From the NCBI RefSeq assembly GCF_009299475.1, contig NZ_WBSN01000012.1, positions 1 through 64,000 on the forward strand: a stretch of DNA of 64,000 nt. Reading direction: 5' to 3'. The number at the start of each line of letters is the position of its first letter. The first letter of the stretch is position 1. This document shows, one piece after another, positions 35,211-43,852 of this stretch. Position numbers and translations under genes: made by a program. This DNA is from Bifidobacterium avesanii (GTDB lineage Bacteria > Actinomycetota > Actinomycetes > Actinomycetales > Bifidobacteriaceae). The notes beneath the pieces are model-generated. The model searched no databases and was not told the DNA's origin. It saw nothing but the letters and a program-made list of their open reading frames with translations.

Positions 35211-36194
35211 ATGACGAACGAACGCACCGCATGGGGCTGGGGTCTCGCGAGCGTGGACGCCGCGGGCAACACCCTCGACGTGTGGTACCCGCAGCTGACG
35301 CTGGGCGAGGCGCCTGCGGAGTCCGGCCGCCCGAACCATGACTTCGGCCCGCTGGCCCACGAGGAGGCCGACGCCCGCGGCGTGCGCCGCGTCCCGGTGT
35401 TCACCGTCTCCCAGCTCGACGAGCCGATCGCGAGCGCGGCCGACGCCTACCTGAAGCTGCACCTCATGTCCATGCGCCTGGCCAAGCCGAACACGCTGAA
35501 TCTGGAGGGCATCTTCGCCAAGCTCAACAACGTGGTGTGGACCAACTACGGCCCGTTCGCCGTCGAGGACTTCGCCCTGCGCAAGCTCGACGTGCTCAAG
35601 GCAGCCGCCGGCTCTCCGCTGCCCACCGCGGACGTCAACGTGCTGTCCGTCGACAAGTTCCCGCGCATGATCGACTATGTGGTCCCCTCCGGCGTGCGCA
35701 TCGGCGACGCCGACCGCGTGCGTCTGGGCGCCTACCTGTCGGAGGGCACCACCGTCATGCACGCCGGCTTCGTGAACTTCAACGCCGGCACCCTCGGCGT
35801 CTCCATGGTCGAGGGCCGCGTCTCGCAGGGCGTCGTCGTGGGCAACGGCTCCGACATCGGCGGCGGCGCGTCCATCATGGGCACCCTGTCCGGCGGCGGC
35901 AAGCTGCGCAACTCCATCGGCGAGCACTCCCTGCTCGGCGCCAACGCGGGCATCGGCATCTCGCTGGGCGACAACTGCGTCGTCGAGGCGGGCCTGTACG
36001 TGACCGCCGGCACCAAGGTCACCGTCTGGGACAAGGCCAAGGCCGCCGCCGGCGAACCGCTCGACGTGGTCAAGGGCGCCGACCTGTCCGGCAAGGACAA
36101 CATCCTCTTCATCCGCAACTCGGTCAACGGCCGCATCGAGGCCCGCTACCGCAAGACCGGAATCGAGCTCAACGCCAAGCTGCACAAGAACTGA
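35211..36194 (+). CDS. dapD: 2,3,4,5-tetrahydropyridine-2,6-dicarboxylate N-succinyltransferase
   Basis: A lysine/meso-diaminopimelate pathway enzyme that succinylates tetrahydrodipicolinate; 327 residues. The actinobacterial type has an N-terminal domain ([20 protein letters not shown]) and a left-handed beta-helix of hexapeptide repeats (about 170-290: [35 protein letters not shown] region, then [17 protein letters not shown]). RIEARYRK is near the end. The ATG at 35211 has AAGGAG. It is a single gene, followed by about 700 bp of repeats. Confidence 0.94.
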   Translation: MTNERTAWGWGLASVDAAGNTLDVWYPQLTLGEAPAESGRPNHDFGPLAHEEADARGVRRVPVFTVSQLDEPIASAADAYLKLHLMSMRLAKPNTLNLEGIFAKLNNVVWTNYGPFAVEDFALRKLDVLKAAAGSPLPTADVNVLSVDKFPRMIDYVVPSGVRIGDADRVRLGAYLSEGTTVMHAGFVNFNAGTLGVSMVEGRVSQGVVVGNGSDIGGGASIMGTLSGGGKLRNSIGEHSLLGANAGIGISLGDNCVVEAGLYVTAGTKVTVWDKAKAAAGEPLDVVKGADLSGKDNILFIRNSVNGRIEARYRKTGIELNAKLHKN

Positions 36195-36347
36195 CCGCAC
36201 GTTGGCGGAGCGTCCTCCGCGTTGCTCCTCGGTCGACGTGCCGACGCACGCCTTTCCCCGGCGCGCCTTGAGGCCGCACACGCCAGCGCACGGTCAGCAG
36301 CCCGGTATTCTTGTGCAACCGTCGCGGCCATGGGGCGCATGCCTGTC

Positions 36348-36443
36348 GGACCGGGAGCGGGCACTCCTTGTCCGGCAACTTGGAAAACGTTGCAATCACG
36401 CCGATGCGCACCGCGTTGGACAAGGAGCGGGCGCTCCCGGTCC
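36348..36443. repeat. 26-nt-arm inverted repeat after dapD
   Basis: Arms 36348-36373 and 36418-36443 match at 23 of 26 positions as inverted copies around a 44-nt loop. Each arm is itself partly self-complementary (GGAGCGGGCGCTCC). This is possibly the dapD terminator or a processing site. Confidence 0.6.
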
Positions 36444-36479
36444 AGCACTCCGCTCCCCCGGTTCAACACTCCGCTCCCC
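36437..36479. repeat. 21-bp tandem repeat, two units
   Basis: CCGGTYCARCACTCCGCTCC starts at 36437 and again at 36458. It directly follows the inverted repeat. Confidence 0.6.
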
Positions 36480-36518
36480 AGTTCAATGCCCGCCCCGGTC
36501 CGGAACCAAAGCATCCCG

Positions 36519-36739
36519 CGACTGGATTCGCTCAATCCGATCACCCAATTCCGCGGATTGAGCGGATCCAATGCGTGAGGACCGTTGCGAAGGCCCTACC
36601 GCACTGGATTCGCTCAATCCATCACAATGAGCCGCCAGTTTTGAGCGGATCCAGTGCATGAGAGTTGTTCCGAGGGCCCCACCGCATTGAATTCGCTCAA
36701 TCCGCCACACCAAGCTTCCGGATTGAGCGAATTCGGTGC
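36519..36739. repeat. array of three 82-bp-period hairpins
   Basis: Hairpins at 36519-36574, 36601-36657 and 36684-36739 share arms of the type GCACTGGATTCGCTCAATCC / GGATTGAGCGGATCCAGTGC. Units start 82-83 bp apart and spacers are also similar (ending GRGGCCCYACC). The same hairpin occurs twice at 41861-41998. No coding frame is seen. Confidence 0.85.
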
Positions 36740-36806
36740 GTAAGGCGCGGACCAACGCGCGGAACCGCACCGGGGGTGTGTCTCAAGCCGCGTCCATTTC
36801 CAGAAT

Positions 36807-36863
36807 TGGTGGCGATTCCGGACGCAAAAGGCGCATTTTGCGTCTCGATCCGCCACCATTTTT
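36807..36863. terminator. hairpin downstream of tRNA-Thr
   Basis: TGGTGGCG...GACGCAAAA (36807-36829) pairs with TTTTGCGTC...CGCCACCA (36836-36858), with a TTTTT run after it on the plus strand. It lies just past the 3' end of the minus-strand tRNA gene and may work in both directions. Confidence 0.5.
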
Positions 36864-36903
36864 CGCGCGTCATGCAACTCGGGCGACGCACCCGGCACAA
36901 ACA

Positions 36904-36978
<75 letters not shown>

Positions 36979-37093
36979 GCATCGCCCGCCTTATCGGGCA
37001 AACCCGAACATCGTGGCACATGATCGCGCATTGCGCAAATCGCGCGTGTGTCCAACGCGCGGCCGGAGACGAGATTCGGGGAAAGAACGAACG

Positions 37094-37438
37094 CTATCGC
37101 CCGAACACCGAATAGTCGCCCAACGCCACGGCCGGCTTCATCAGCACGAAGCTGCCATAGTCCACGCACGCCTTCATGTATTCCTTGTGCTTGGCGTCGA
37201 TCATGCGGGAGCTGCCCTCGAACCGCCGTTGCTGCTCGCGCGCGTCGTCCACGATCGTGTACGTGTACACCCACAGCCCATCCGGCTCCTCGCCCAGAAA
37301 CCACGTCTCCACATGCGCGCCCTCATCCGGCAGCGTGGCGTTGCCCTCCTCCAGATGGTCGGCCAGAAAGCGCATCCATTCGCGGGCCAGCTCCTCCCGC
37401 CCGCTCTTGACCCGGAACTTCGTCAATACGGTCTGCAT
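37094..37438 (-). CDS. small dimeric alpha/beta-barrel-like protein (DUF6176-like)
   Basis: A 114-residue soluble protein. The pattern MQTVLTKFRVKSGREELAREWMRFLADH followed by VETWFLGEEPDGLWVYTYTIVDD resembles the ferredoxin-like dimeric alpha/beta-barrel proteins assigned to DUF6176. This assignment is from memory of the pattern, not from a search. The start at 37438 follows GGGAGG; a frame extending to 37501 is less supported. It stands alone between tRNA-Thr and the MFS gene. Confidence 0.75.
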   Translation of the reverse strand: MQTVLTKFRVKSGREELAREWMRFLADHLEEGNATLPDEGAHVETWFLGEEPDGLWVYTYTIVDDAREQQRRFEGSSRMIDAKHKEYMKACVDYGSFVLMKPAVALGDYSVFGR

Positions 37439-37600
37439 GGGACCTCCCTCCGGCGACGTTTTCAGCGGCGTTTCCGACATCATAGAAGAGGCGGTCCGCA
37501 CGGAACGTTCGGCGACCGAGACGCGGAATCACGACGCCGCAAGGACGCGCAAACGCGACGATCCGAAAGCCCGACGATCCGAAAGCCCGGCGGCACGCCC

Positions 37601-38881
37601 CTATCGGGTGCGCCGATCGCCGGCCACGAACAGCGCCCCGAACAGCATGGATGCCGCCGCCACCGCGACGAACGCCCACAGCAACGCGCCAATCGTCCCC
37701 GGCGCCATGAACGTGGGCAGCAGCAGCGAGGCGACCGCGCACGGGAAGCGGCTCAGCCCGAGGATCAGGCTCTGCGCCTGCGTGGAAACCGTGCCGGGGA
37801 AGGATTTCTGCGTCCACACCTTGGCGTTCATCTCGCCGGCGAAATTGCAGAAGAACTGGAAGATGAGCACCGCCGCCACGGTGGCCGCCATGGTGCCGCC
37901 CGCGGCCAGCACCGCCATGGCGACCACCTGCATGGCGCTTCCGAGCCAGAACATCACCTGACGACCGCGCTTCGAGGTCACGCGCGTGTACACCATGCCG
38001 CCGGCCACGCACAGCACCGAGGCCACGATGCCCACGACCACAGCCTGCCGCTGCGTGGCGTGCTGCACCACCAGCAGGTAGGTCTGGAACTGGTTGATGC
38101 TGTTGGCCATGAGGTTCCACATGAGATAGAACAGCGCGATGAGCGCGAACGTGCGCGCATAGGGCCGTCCGAAGCCGTCCGTTCCGCGCAGCACCGCGCG
38201 AAGGGAGCCGGGCGCCGCCATCTCGCCGGCCCCGTCGGTCCTATCGGCCACGCCGGCCGCGACGGCCCCACCGCGCCGATCGTCGCCCGAAAGCGCAACG
38301 GCGTGCAGTGCGGCGAACCGGCGGTCGGTCAGACGCCACACGCCCACGAGCGCGGCGATCACGGCGAGCGCGGCATACACCGCCCGCGCCCCGACGGCGT
38401 GCATCGGGCTGGCCGCCAACGCCAGCACGTACGATCCGAGGATGCCGGCGGACCACAGCACCTGCGAATTGCCGATGGCCTTGGTGCGCGGCGCGACGTC
38501 CCGTATGTCGCGTCCCATCACGCTCAGCGACACGGGCAGTTCGACGCCCGCGGCGAGCCCGGAGAGCGTGACGCCCGCGAGCAGCATCGCAAAGTCAAGT
38601 GACCCGGCGCACAGGGCGAACGCCGCGGCGCACACGATCATGGTCAGGTTGAAGGTGACGGTGAGCCCCACGCGCCTGGCCACCAGTCCCCCGCAGAACG
38701 ACCCGACGGCGAAGGCGAACATGAGCGCTGCGGAGAGCATGCCCACCTGCATGGCGTCGAGCCCGAGCGCCTGCTGCCACAGGGACAGCGTGGCGGATAG
38801 CGCGATGATCGCGCCGGATCCCAGCAGCGATCCCATGCCGGCGGCGAAACCCAACGCCCTGTACGTACTTGCGGTGCCCAT
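37601..38881 (-). CDS. MFS transporter
   Basis: A 426-residue major facilitator superfamily protein with about 12 TM helices in two halves. The central loop (about 215-245) is hydrophilic and the motif-A-like cytoplasmic loop 2-3 is GGLVARRVGLT. Substrate unknown. The ATG at 38881 has AAGGGAGAT upstream. The frame continues upstream through an 18-bp minisatellite encoding Gly-x-y triplets; translation from further up would add a repetitive tail, but the ribosome binding site argues against this. Confidence 0.85.
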   Translation of the reverse strand: MGTASTYRALGFAAGMGSLLGSGAIIALSATLSLWQQALGLDAMQVGMLSAALMFAFAVGSFCGGLVARRVGLTVTFNLTMIVCAAAFALCAGSLDFAMLLAGVTLSGLAAGVELPVSLSVMGRDIRDVAPRTKAIGNSQVLWSAGILGSYVLALAASPMHAVGARAVYAALAVIAALVGVWRLTDRRFAALHAVALSGDDRRGGAVAAGVADRTDGAGEMAAPGSLRAVLRGTDGFGRPYARTFALIALFYLMWNLMANSINQFQTYLLVVQHATQRQAVVVGIVASVLCVAGGMVYTRVTSKRGRQVMFWLGSAMQVVAMAVLAAGGTMAATVAAVLIFQFFCNFAGEMNAKVWTQKSFPGTVSTQAQSLILGLSRFPCAVASLLLPTFMAPGTIGALLWAFVAVAAASMLFGALFVAGDRRTR

Positions 38882-38900
38882 TCGATCTCCCTTGGCTGCT

Positions 38901-38990
38901 CCGGTTGCTCCGGCCATTCCGGTTGCCCCGGCTATTCCGGTTGCCCCGGCTGTTCCGGTTGCCCCGGCTGTTCCGGTTGCTCCGGCTGTT
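38901..38990. repeat. five 18-bp minisatellite units upstream of the MFS gene
   Basis: Units of CCGGTTGCYCCGGCYRTT run from 38901 to 38990 with few changes, each made of two 9-bp halves. The repeat lies in the 5' leader or promoter region of the MFS gene and keeps its reading frame whatever the copy number. Confidence 0.9.
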
Positions 38991-39098
38991 CCCTCCGGCC
39001 CCTTGCCCGAGGCCGCACCCAAGTGTACTAATTGTTGAAACCACATCCCATAATGTAGGATGCGCTGCGATGCGGCGGCACCGGCTACAGTGGGACGC

Positions 39099-39578
39099 AT
39101 GAAGATCACGCTCATCACCGTCGGCAAGGTCAAGGAATCGTATCTGCGCGACGCGATCGCCGAATATTCGAAGCGGCTTTCTCGCTACTGCAAGCTCGCC
39201 ATCGTGGAGGTCGCGGACGAGAAGACGCCGGAGAACGCCAGCGAGGGCACGGACCGGCGCATCAAGGAGATCGAGGGCGAGCGGATCGCCAAGCACCTTG
39301 CGCCGGACGCGTACGTGATCGCGCTGGCGATCGAGGGCAAACAGCTGAGCTCCGAGGAACTGGCCGCGAAGGTGGCCGATCTGGGCCTGCGCGGGGTGAG
39401 CCACATCCAGCTCGTCATCGGCGGCTCCCTGGGGCTCGCGCCGGCGGTCCTCAAGCGCGCCGACTACCTGCTGAGCTTCTCGCGCATGACGTTCCCGCAC
39501 CAGCTCATGCGCGTGATCCTGCTCGAGCAGATCTACCGGGCGTACAAAATCAACGCCCACGAGCCCTATCACAAGTGA
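39099..39578 (+). CDS. rlmH: 23S rRNA (pseudouridine1915-N3)-methyltransferase RlmH
   Basis: A 159-residue SPOUT methyltransferase that methylates pseudouridine 1915 of 23S rRNA. It begins [31 protein letters not shown]. The trefoil knot is seen in [47 protein letters not shown]. The length is standard. TACAGT (39086-39091) ends 7 nt before the ATG with no Shine-Dalgarno, suggesting leaderless translation. It is divergent from the MFS gene. Confidence 0.96.
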   Translation: MKITLITVGKVKESYLRDAIAEYSKRLSRYCKLAIVEVADEKTPENASEGTDRRIKEIEGERIAKHLAPDAYVIALAIEGKQLSSEELAAKVADLGLRGVSHIQLVIGGSLGLAPAVLKRADYLLSFSRMTFPHQLMRVILLEQIYRAYKINAHEPYHK

Positions 39579-39583
39579 GCTTT

Positions 39584-39700
39584 CGATTTCTGACCTAACG
39601 AGCCGCGAAAGACGCCGCGCCCGACCGCGAAAACGGCGGAACCACAACGACACCGCCTGCTCGAAACCGCATCTTTCCCGACTGCTTAGGTCAGAAATCG
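39584..39700. terminator. long stem-loop between rlmH and the CocE-like hydrolase gene
   Basis: CGATTTCTGACCTAA (39584-39598) pairs perfectly with TTAGGTCAGAAATCG (39686-39700), with further inner pairing (GAAAGACGC with GCATCTTTC). It is placed between two convergent genes. There is no strong U-tract. Confidence 0.6.
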
Positions 39701-39760
39701 CACCCGCCCGGCACTCGCCCGGCATCAGGCCGGCGATGGCGCGCTCACGGGCTCACGGGC

Positions 39761-41641
39761 TCAGCAGTACGGCAGCGTGAGCCTCACGGACGCGGCGTCC
39801 ACGTCGAAGTCGGCCAGATCCACCTTGGCGAGGCGCGTGGTGGTGTTGGCGACTTGCAGCGCGAGCCTATGCCCCGCGCGCACGGTCCAGTCGCACGCGA
39901 GCAGCGGCACCTCCACATCCAGCCACTCGCCCACGGGCGCGGGCTCGAACCGCTCGAACGAGTTCCGGTGGGCGAGCGCGATCCACCCGCGCGTCACCAC
40001 GTGCTCCACCTCGTAGGCGCGGCGCGGGAACTTGAGCTTGTACGTGGCCTTGTCCTGCGGGGCGCTCTGGCCGAACGTGCTGGTCCGGTCCGCCATCTCC
40101 GTCATGACGTGCAGATCCGCGTCCGGCTCCGGGTAGTTGCCCTCGCCGTATTCGATCAGGCTGGCCGCAAGGTTCGTGTCCAGTTCGGTGACGGCCGCGG
40201 CGCCCAGACCGGTGGCCGCGAGCCGCACGCGCAGGCGCAGGCTCGGCGCGCCGGACAGGTGCATGTCCCGCTCCAGCGGCGCGGAAACGGCGAGCAGGCG
40301 GTCGTCGTGCGGCTTGGCGGATTCGCCGCGCGGCACAAACTCCTTGACGCGCGCGCCCTTGAAGTGGAAGGTCGCCGCCGAAGCGGCTGCCCCGGCTTCG
40401 CCCGGAGCGGCCTTACCCGGAGCGGCCTCGCCCAGAACGGCTCCGGCGCCCTCCGCATCCGCGCGCAGTCCCCACTCATGCTCCTCAGTCCCCGGCACCG
40501 GCCAGCTCGCGTAATCGCGCCACACGTCGTCCGGATCGGTCACGGACACGGCCGGCTCGCGGTCGATGCCGTTGTCCACGTCGAGCAGCCACCGGTCGAA
40601 CCAGCGGTGGATCGTCTCCACCCACGCGTCGCGGCGGAAGTCGAACGGGTCGTCGTGCGCGTACTGGTGCAGCCACATCTTGCGCGGCACGCCCGCCTCG
40701 CCGAGCAGCTTCCAGAACGGCTCGACCTGGTTCGTCATCACGTTGAGGTCGTTGGTCCCGTGCACGATGAACACGCTCGCCTTGAATTTGTCCATGGTGA
40801 GCCGGTAGTTGCGCTCGCGCCAGAAGTCGTTGTAGCAGCGGTGCTCCTTGTCGCTGCCCGCCTTGAGCTCCTTGTATCCGTTCGGCGCCACCTCGAAGCG
40901 CTGCAGCAGCCCGTTCGCCGTGGATTGCAGCACTTCGGCGAAGTTGTACGGCTCGTACCAGCCGCCGTCCGCGTCGTCGCCGTCGAGCAGGCAGCCGAAC
41001 GGGTGGTACCAGTCGTACTGGCTGGAGATGGCGGAGATCGGCACGATGGTCTTCAGGCCCTCCACGCCGGTCGCGGCGGCGCCGATGGGCAGCGTGCCGT
41101 CGTAGGACTGGCCGAGCATGCCCACCGCGCCGGTGGCCCAGTAGGCGGTGGCGCGGTTGGCCTCGCTGCGGTCGTCGCGCGTCCAGTACGCGTTCGCCCG
41201 GCCGTTGAGCCAGTCGACCACGGCGGTCACCGAGGCGATGTCCCGTCTGCCGCCGATGTCGCAGAACCCCTGCGACAGCGCGGTTCCCGAGCTTTCCGTG
41301 AGCAGCACCGCGTAGCCGCGCGGCACGAAGTAGTTGCCGTAGAACAGCGGGAACGTGACGAGCGGACTGTTCCACTTGTCGTCGTCGTGCAGGTAGGTCT
41401 TGCGCTCGCCGTGGCGCGGGTAGAGCCCATAATAAGGACTCGGTTCCATGATCACCGGCACCTGCCCGTCGCCGTCGAGCTCGCGCGGGCGGATGATGTC
41501 CACGCGGATCAGATCGTTCCCACCGTCCCCGTCGCCGTCGAACGGCATCTCCACGTATACGAACTGCCGGATCGCGTCCTCGAACGAGAACAGCTCCCCG
41601 CTGGTTCCGTCCGCTCCGATGCGGAAGGTCTCCTGAGCCAT
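39761..41641 (-). CDS. CocE/NonD-type hydrolase, X-Pro dipeptidyl-peptidase (S15) family
   Basis: A 626-residue alpha/beta hydrolase. The nucleophile is in GQSYDG (Ser179), the acid in HGTNDLN (Asp298) and the base in QYAHDD (His329), followed by the jelly-roll PepX C-terminal domain (LRLRVRLAATG, RAGHRLALQVANTTT). It probably releases X-Pro dipeptides or hydrolyses esters. No signal peptide, so it is cytoplasmic. The ATG at 41641 follows GGAGGGG; an ATG 5 codons earlier lacks a site. A roughly 25-residue Ala/Gly/Pro-rich repeat insert (GEAAPGKAAPGEAGAA) joins the two domains. Confidence 0.9.
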   Translation of the reverse strand: MAQETFRIGADGTSGELFSFEDAIRQFVYVEMPFDGDGDGGNDLIRVDIIRPRELDGDGQVPVIMEPSPYYGLYPRHGERKTYLHDDDKWNSPLVTFPLFYGNYFVPRGYAVLLTESSGTALSQGFCDIGGRRDIASVTAVVDWLNGRANAYWTRDDRSEANRATAYWATGAVGMLGQSYDGTLPIGAAATGVEGLKTIVPISAISSQYDWYHPFGCLLDGDDADGGWYEPYNFAEVLQSTANGLLQRFEVAPNGYKELKAGSDKEHRCYNDFWRERNYRLTMDKFKASVFIVHGTNDLNVMTNQVEPFWKLLGEAGVPRKMWLHQYAHDDPFDFRRDAWVETIHRWFDRWLLDVDNGIDREPAVSVTDPDDVWRDYASWPVPGTEEHEWGLRADAEGAGAVLGEAAPGKAAPGEAGAAASAATFHFKGARVKEFVPRGESAKPHDDRLLAVSAPLERDMHLSGAPSLRLRVRLAATGLGAAAVTELDTNLAASLIEYGEGNYPEPDADLHVMTEMADRTSTFGQSAPQDKATYKLKFPRRAYEVEHVVTRGWIALAHRNSFERFEPAPVGEWLDVEVPLLACDWTVRAGHRLALQVANTTTRLAKVDLADFDVDAASVRLTLPYC

Positions 41642-41860
41642 AACCCCTCCATTCATGCCCCGCGCATACCGTCATGCGCCGTCACGGCACCGTTCCAATA
41701 CCATGACCACCCTATACCGCCCCGATCATTCACCGCTCATTGGTCCCACCATGCGCCCGCGAACCGATCATATGACGGTCCGCGCCGCGCCGGCCGCCTG
41801 CCGTTCCCGTTGTTCCCATGCGCCTGCGTTGCCGTTCCCCCCGCTCTCTTCACGCGTCCG

Positions 41861-41998
41861 GCACTCGATTCGCTCAATCCGCCGCTCCATGACGGCACAT
41901 TGAGCGAATCCAGTGTGGTGGCGGCCATTTTCCCCCGCTTATGCACTGGATTCGCTCAATCCACATTCCGCACGGCATGAATTGAGCGGATCCAGTGC
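41861..41998. repeat. array of two 82-bp-period hairpins
   Basis: Hairpins 41861-41915 and 41943-41998 are of the same family as those at 36519-36739 and start 82 bp apart. The rest of 41642-42065 holds the hydrolase promoter region and no gene I can support. Confidence 0.85.
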
Positions 41999-42065
41999 GG
42001 CGGCGCGGCCATGAAGACGAATCCCGACACCAGGCAACTGACACCCGACGTCCGGCACCCGTCCG

Positions 42066-43184
42066 TTACCGCATGCGCACCAGCGCGGGCAGCGAGCGCG
42101 GGCTGATCAAACAGGCCGCCGCCAACGTGCCCAGATACAACCCGCACAGGCCGCCGGCCACCGCGCGCACGGCCACGTCGCCGAACAGCCGCAGCGCATC
42201 CGATACGGAACCGGCCGCCGGGGCGAGCACAAGCGCCAGCAGGCCGAGCGACGCCACCGCCGCGGGCACGGACCACCCCAACGCCACGCCGAGCATCTTC
42301 TCCGCCACCTGCGGCCTCGTGGCGCCGAACTGCCGGAGCATGGCGAGCTCCACGCGCCGCTGCAGCACGGCCGCGGCGCCGGCCACCGCCGAGAGCAGCA
42401 TGGCGGGCACGACGGCGAAGCGGGTGATGCGCCCGCGGTAGTCGGCGGCGCCGGGCGCATTGCCGGCGAGCAGGGGGTTGAGCCGCGTGGGTGTGGGGAC
42501 GGACGTCCCGCCGATGGGCCCCACGTCCCGCGCCTTGGTGACCACAGCGTTGAGCGCGTCGCGGATCTGCGCGGTCATGGGCCACGCGCGCACCCAGCAG
42601 GAGTCGAACATGGTGTCCAGCTCGGTGGCGGGCGTGGCGAGAAGGATGGTGGTCGCGTACTGCGGCAGCCGCCCGTCATTGGGCCACGCGTAGGTGCCGG
42701 TGACCGTGTGGGAGATCCCGTCCGCGGTGACGAGGCCGTCGCCCGCGCCGATGCCGAGCTGTTCGCCGATCTTCGACGCGATGACGAAGCCGTCGTCGCC
42801 GTCGATGTCGATGAGGTTGCGGGCCCCGTCGGTCACCTCGTAGGCCAGGTACGGCGCGTCCGGCAGGGCGAGCGGCGTGACGGCGTCGGCCCCGCGCATG
42901 GCCATGGCGCCCTGAACGCCGTCGATGGAGCCCAGCGCCGCGCAGTCGCGTCCACGGATGCCGCCCGGCGAGCTGATGGTGAGGATGTCGCCGCCGGATT
43001 CGCGGTAGGCCCACGCGGCGTCCGCAAGCTGCCGCACGCTTAATGCATCCGCGCCACCGCACATGAGCAGGATGACCATGAACAGGCACGCCCACAGTCC
43101 GGGATTGCCCACGCCGGCGACGAGGTCCCGCTTGGCTTCGGCGAGCGGCCACCACCATGAGGCGTCGCGATGCTTCCCGCTCAT
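42066..43184 (-). CDS. FtsX/MacB-like ABC transporter permease
   Basis: A 372-residue membrane protein with the MacB/FtsX topology: one N-terminal TM (PGLWACLFMVILLMCGGADAL), a large extracellular domain of about 200 residues, and three C-terminal TMs (PAMLLSAVAGAAAVLQRR, GWSVPAAVASLGLLALVLA, VRAVAGGLCGLYLGTLAAACL) with the FtsX-like loop LAMLRQFGATRPQVAEKMLG. It overlaps the ATPase gene upstream by 4 bp. This class extracts or exports peptides or lipids at the membrane surface rather than importing solutes. Confidence 0.82.
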   Translation of the reverse strand: MSGKHRDASWWWPLAEAKRDLVAGVGNPGLWACLFMVILLMCGGADALSVRQLADAAWAYRESGGDILTISSPGGIRGRDCAALGSIDGVQGAMAMRGADAVTPLALPDAPYLAYEVTDGARNLIDIDGDDGFVIASKIGEQLGIGAGDGLVTADGISHTVTGTYAWPNDGRLPQYATTILLATPATELDTMFDSCWVRAWPMTAQIRDALNAVVTKARDVGPIGGTSVPTPTRLNPLLAGNAPGAADYRGRITRFAVVPAMLLSAVAGAAAVLQRRVELAMLRQFGATRPQVAEKMLGVALGWSVPAAVASLGLLALVLAPAAGSVSDALRLFGDVAVRAVAGGLCGLYLGTLAAACLISPRSLPALVRMR

Positions 43185-43852
43185 GGCCGCGCCTCCGCAT
43201 TCGCCACATCTGCGTCCACCGGCTGCGCGGCGGCCAGATCCACCACGTCGTCGCACGCGTCGCGCAGCTCCAGATCGTGCGTGGCCACCACGACCACGCT
43301 GCCCCGCCCGGCGAGCCCGCGGATGTGCGCGATGACCGTGCGCGCGCTGTTGCGATCGAGCGACGCGGTGGGCTCGTCCACCAGCAGCAGGTCGCAGCGC
43401 GTGGCGGCCGCGCGGGCGAGCATGAGCCGCTGCGCCTCGCCGCCGGACAGGCTGCCGTAGCGGTGGTCCTCCACGTCCGCGAGTCCGAACTGGCCGAGAA
43501 TGCGCCGCGCCTCCGCGTTCGCCACGTCGCGCGGGGTGCCCCTCACGAGCATGGGCAGCGCCACATGGTCGAGCACGCTGCGTTTGGCCACGCCGAGCGG
43601 CAGCTGCGGCACCCAGTTCATCACGTCCACGCCGTACTTCTCCACCGTGCCCTCGGTGGGCTCGAGCCACCCGGCGAGGATGGCGAGCAGCGTGGACTTG
43701 CCAGATCCGGAAGGGCCGATGAGCGCATGGATGCGCCCGGCGACGAGCGTGGCGTTGAGATGCCGGAACAGGAAGTCGCCGGCCGCGTAGGCGTGACCGA
43801 GGTCGCGCAGCGTCACGCGCTTGGGACCGGCATCCGCCATGGCCCCGTTCAT
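43181..43852 (-). CDS. ABC transporter ATP-binding protein (MacB/LolD class)
   Basis: A 223-residue ATPase. Walker [10 protein letters not shown], signature LSGGEAQRLMLARA, Walker B LLVDEPTASLD and H-loop VATHD are intact. Order of residues and size fit the MacB/LolD group that partners FtsX-like permeases. The ATG at 43852 overlaps the preceding gene's stop (ATGA), and its own stop overlaps the permease start. The three genes are translationally coupled. Confidence 0.88.
   Translation of the reverse strand: MNGAMADAGPKRVTLRDLGHAYAAGDFLFRHLNATLVAGRIHALIGPSGSGKSTLLAILAGWLEPTEGTVEKYGVDVMNWVPQLPLGVAKRSVLDHVALPMLVRGTPRDVANAEARRILGQFGLADVEDHRYGSLSGGEAQRLMLARAAATRCDLLLVDEPTASLDRNSARTVIAHIRGLAGRGSVVVVATHDLELRDACDDVVDLAAAQPVDADVANAEARP

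Noticed and set aside
36519-36739. Possible CRISPR array because of regular repeats
   Set aside because: Units are 82 bp, each is a full hairpin with variable loop, spacers are similar to one another, and no cas gene is nearby.
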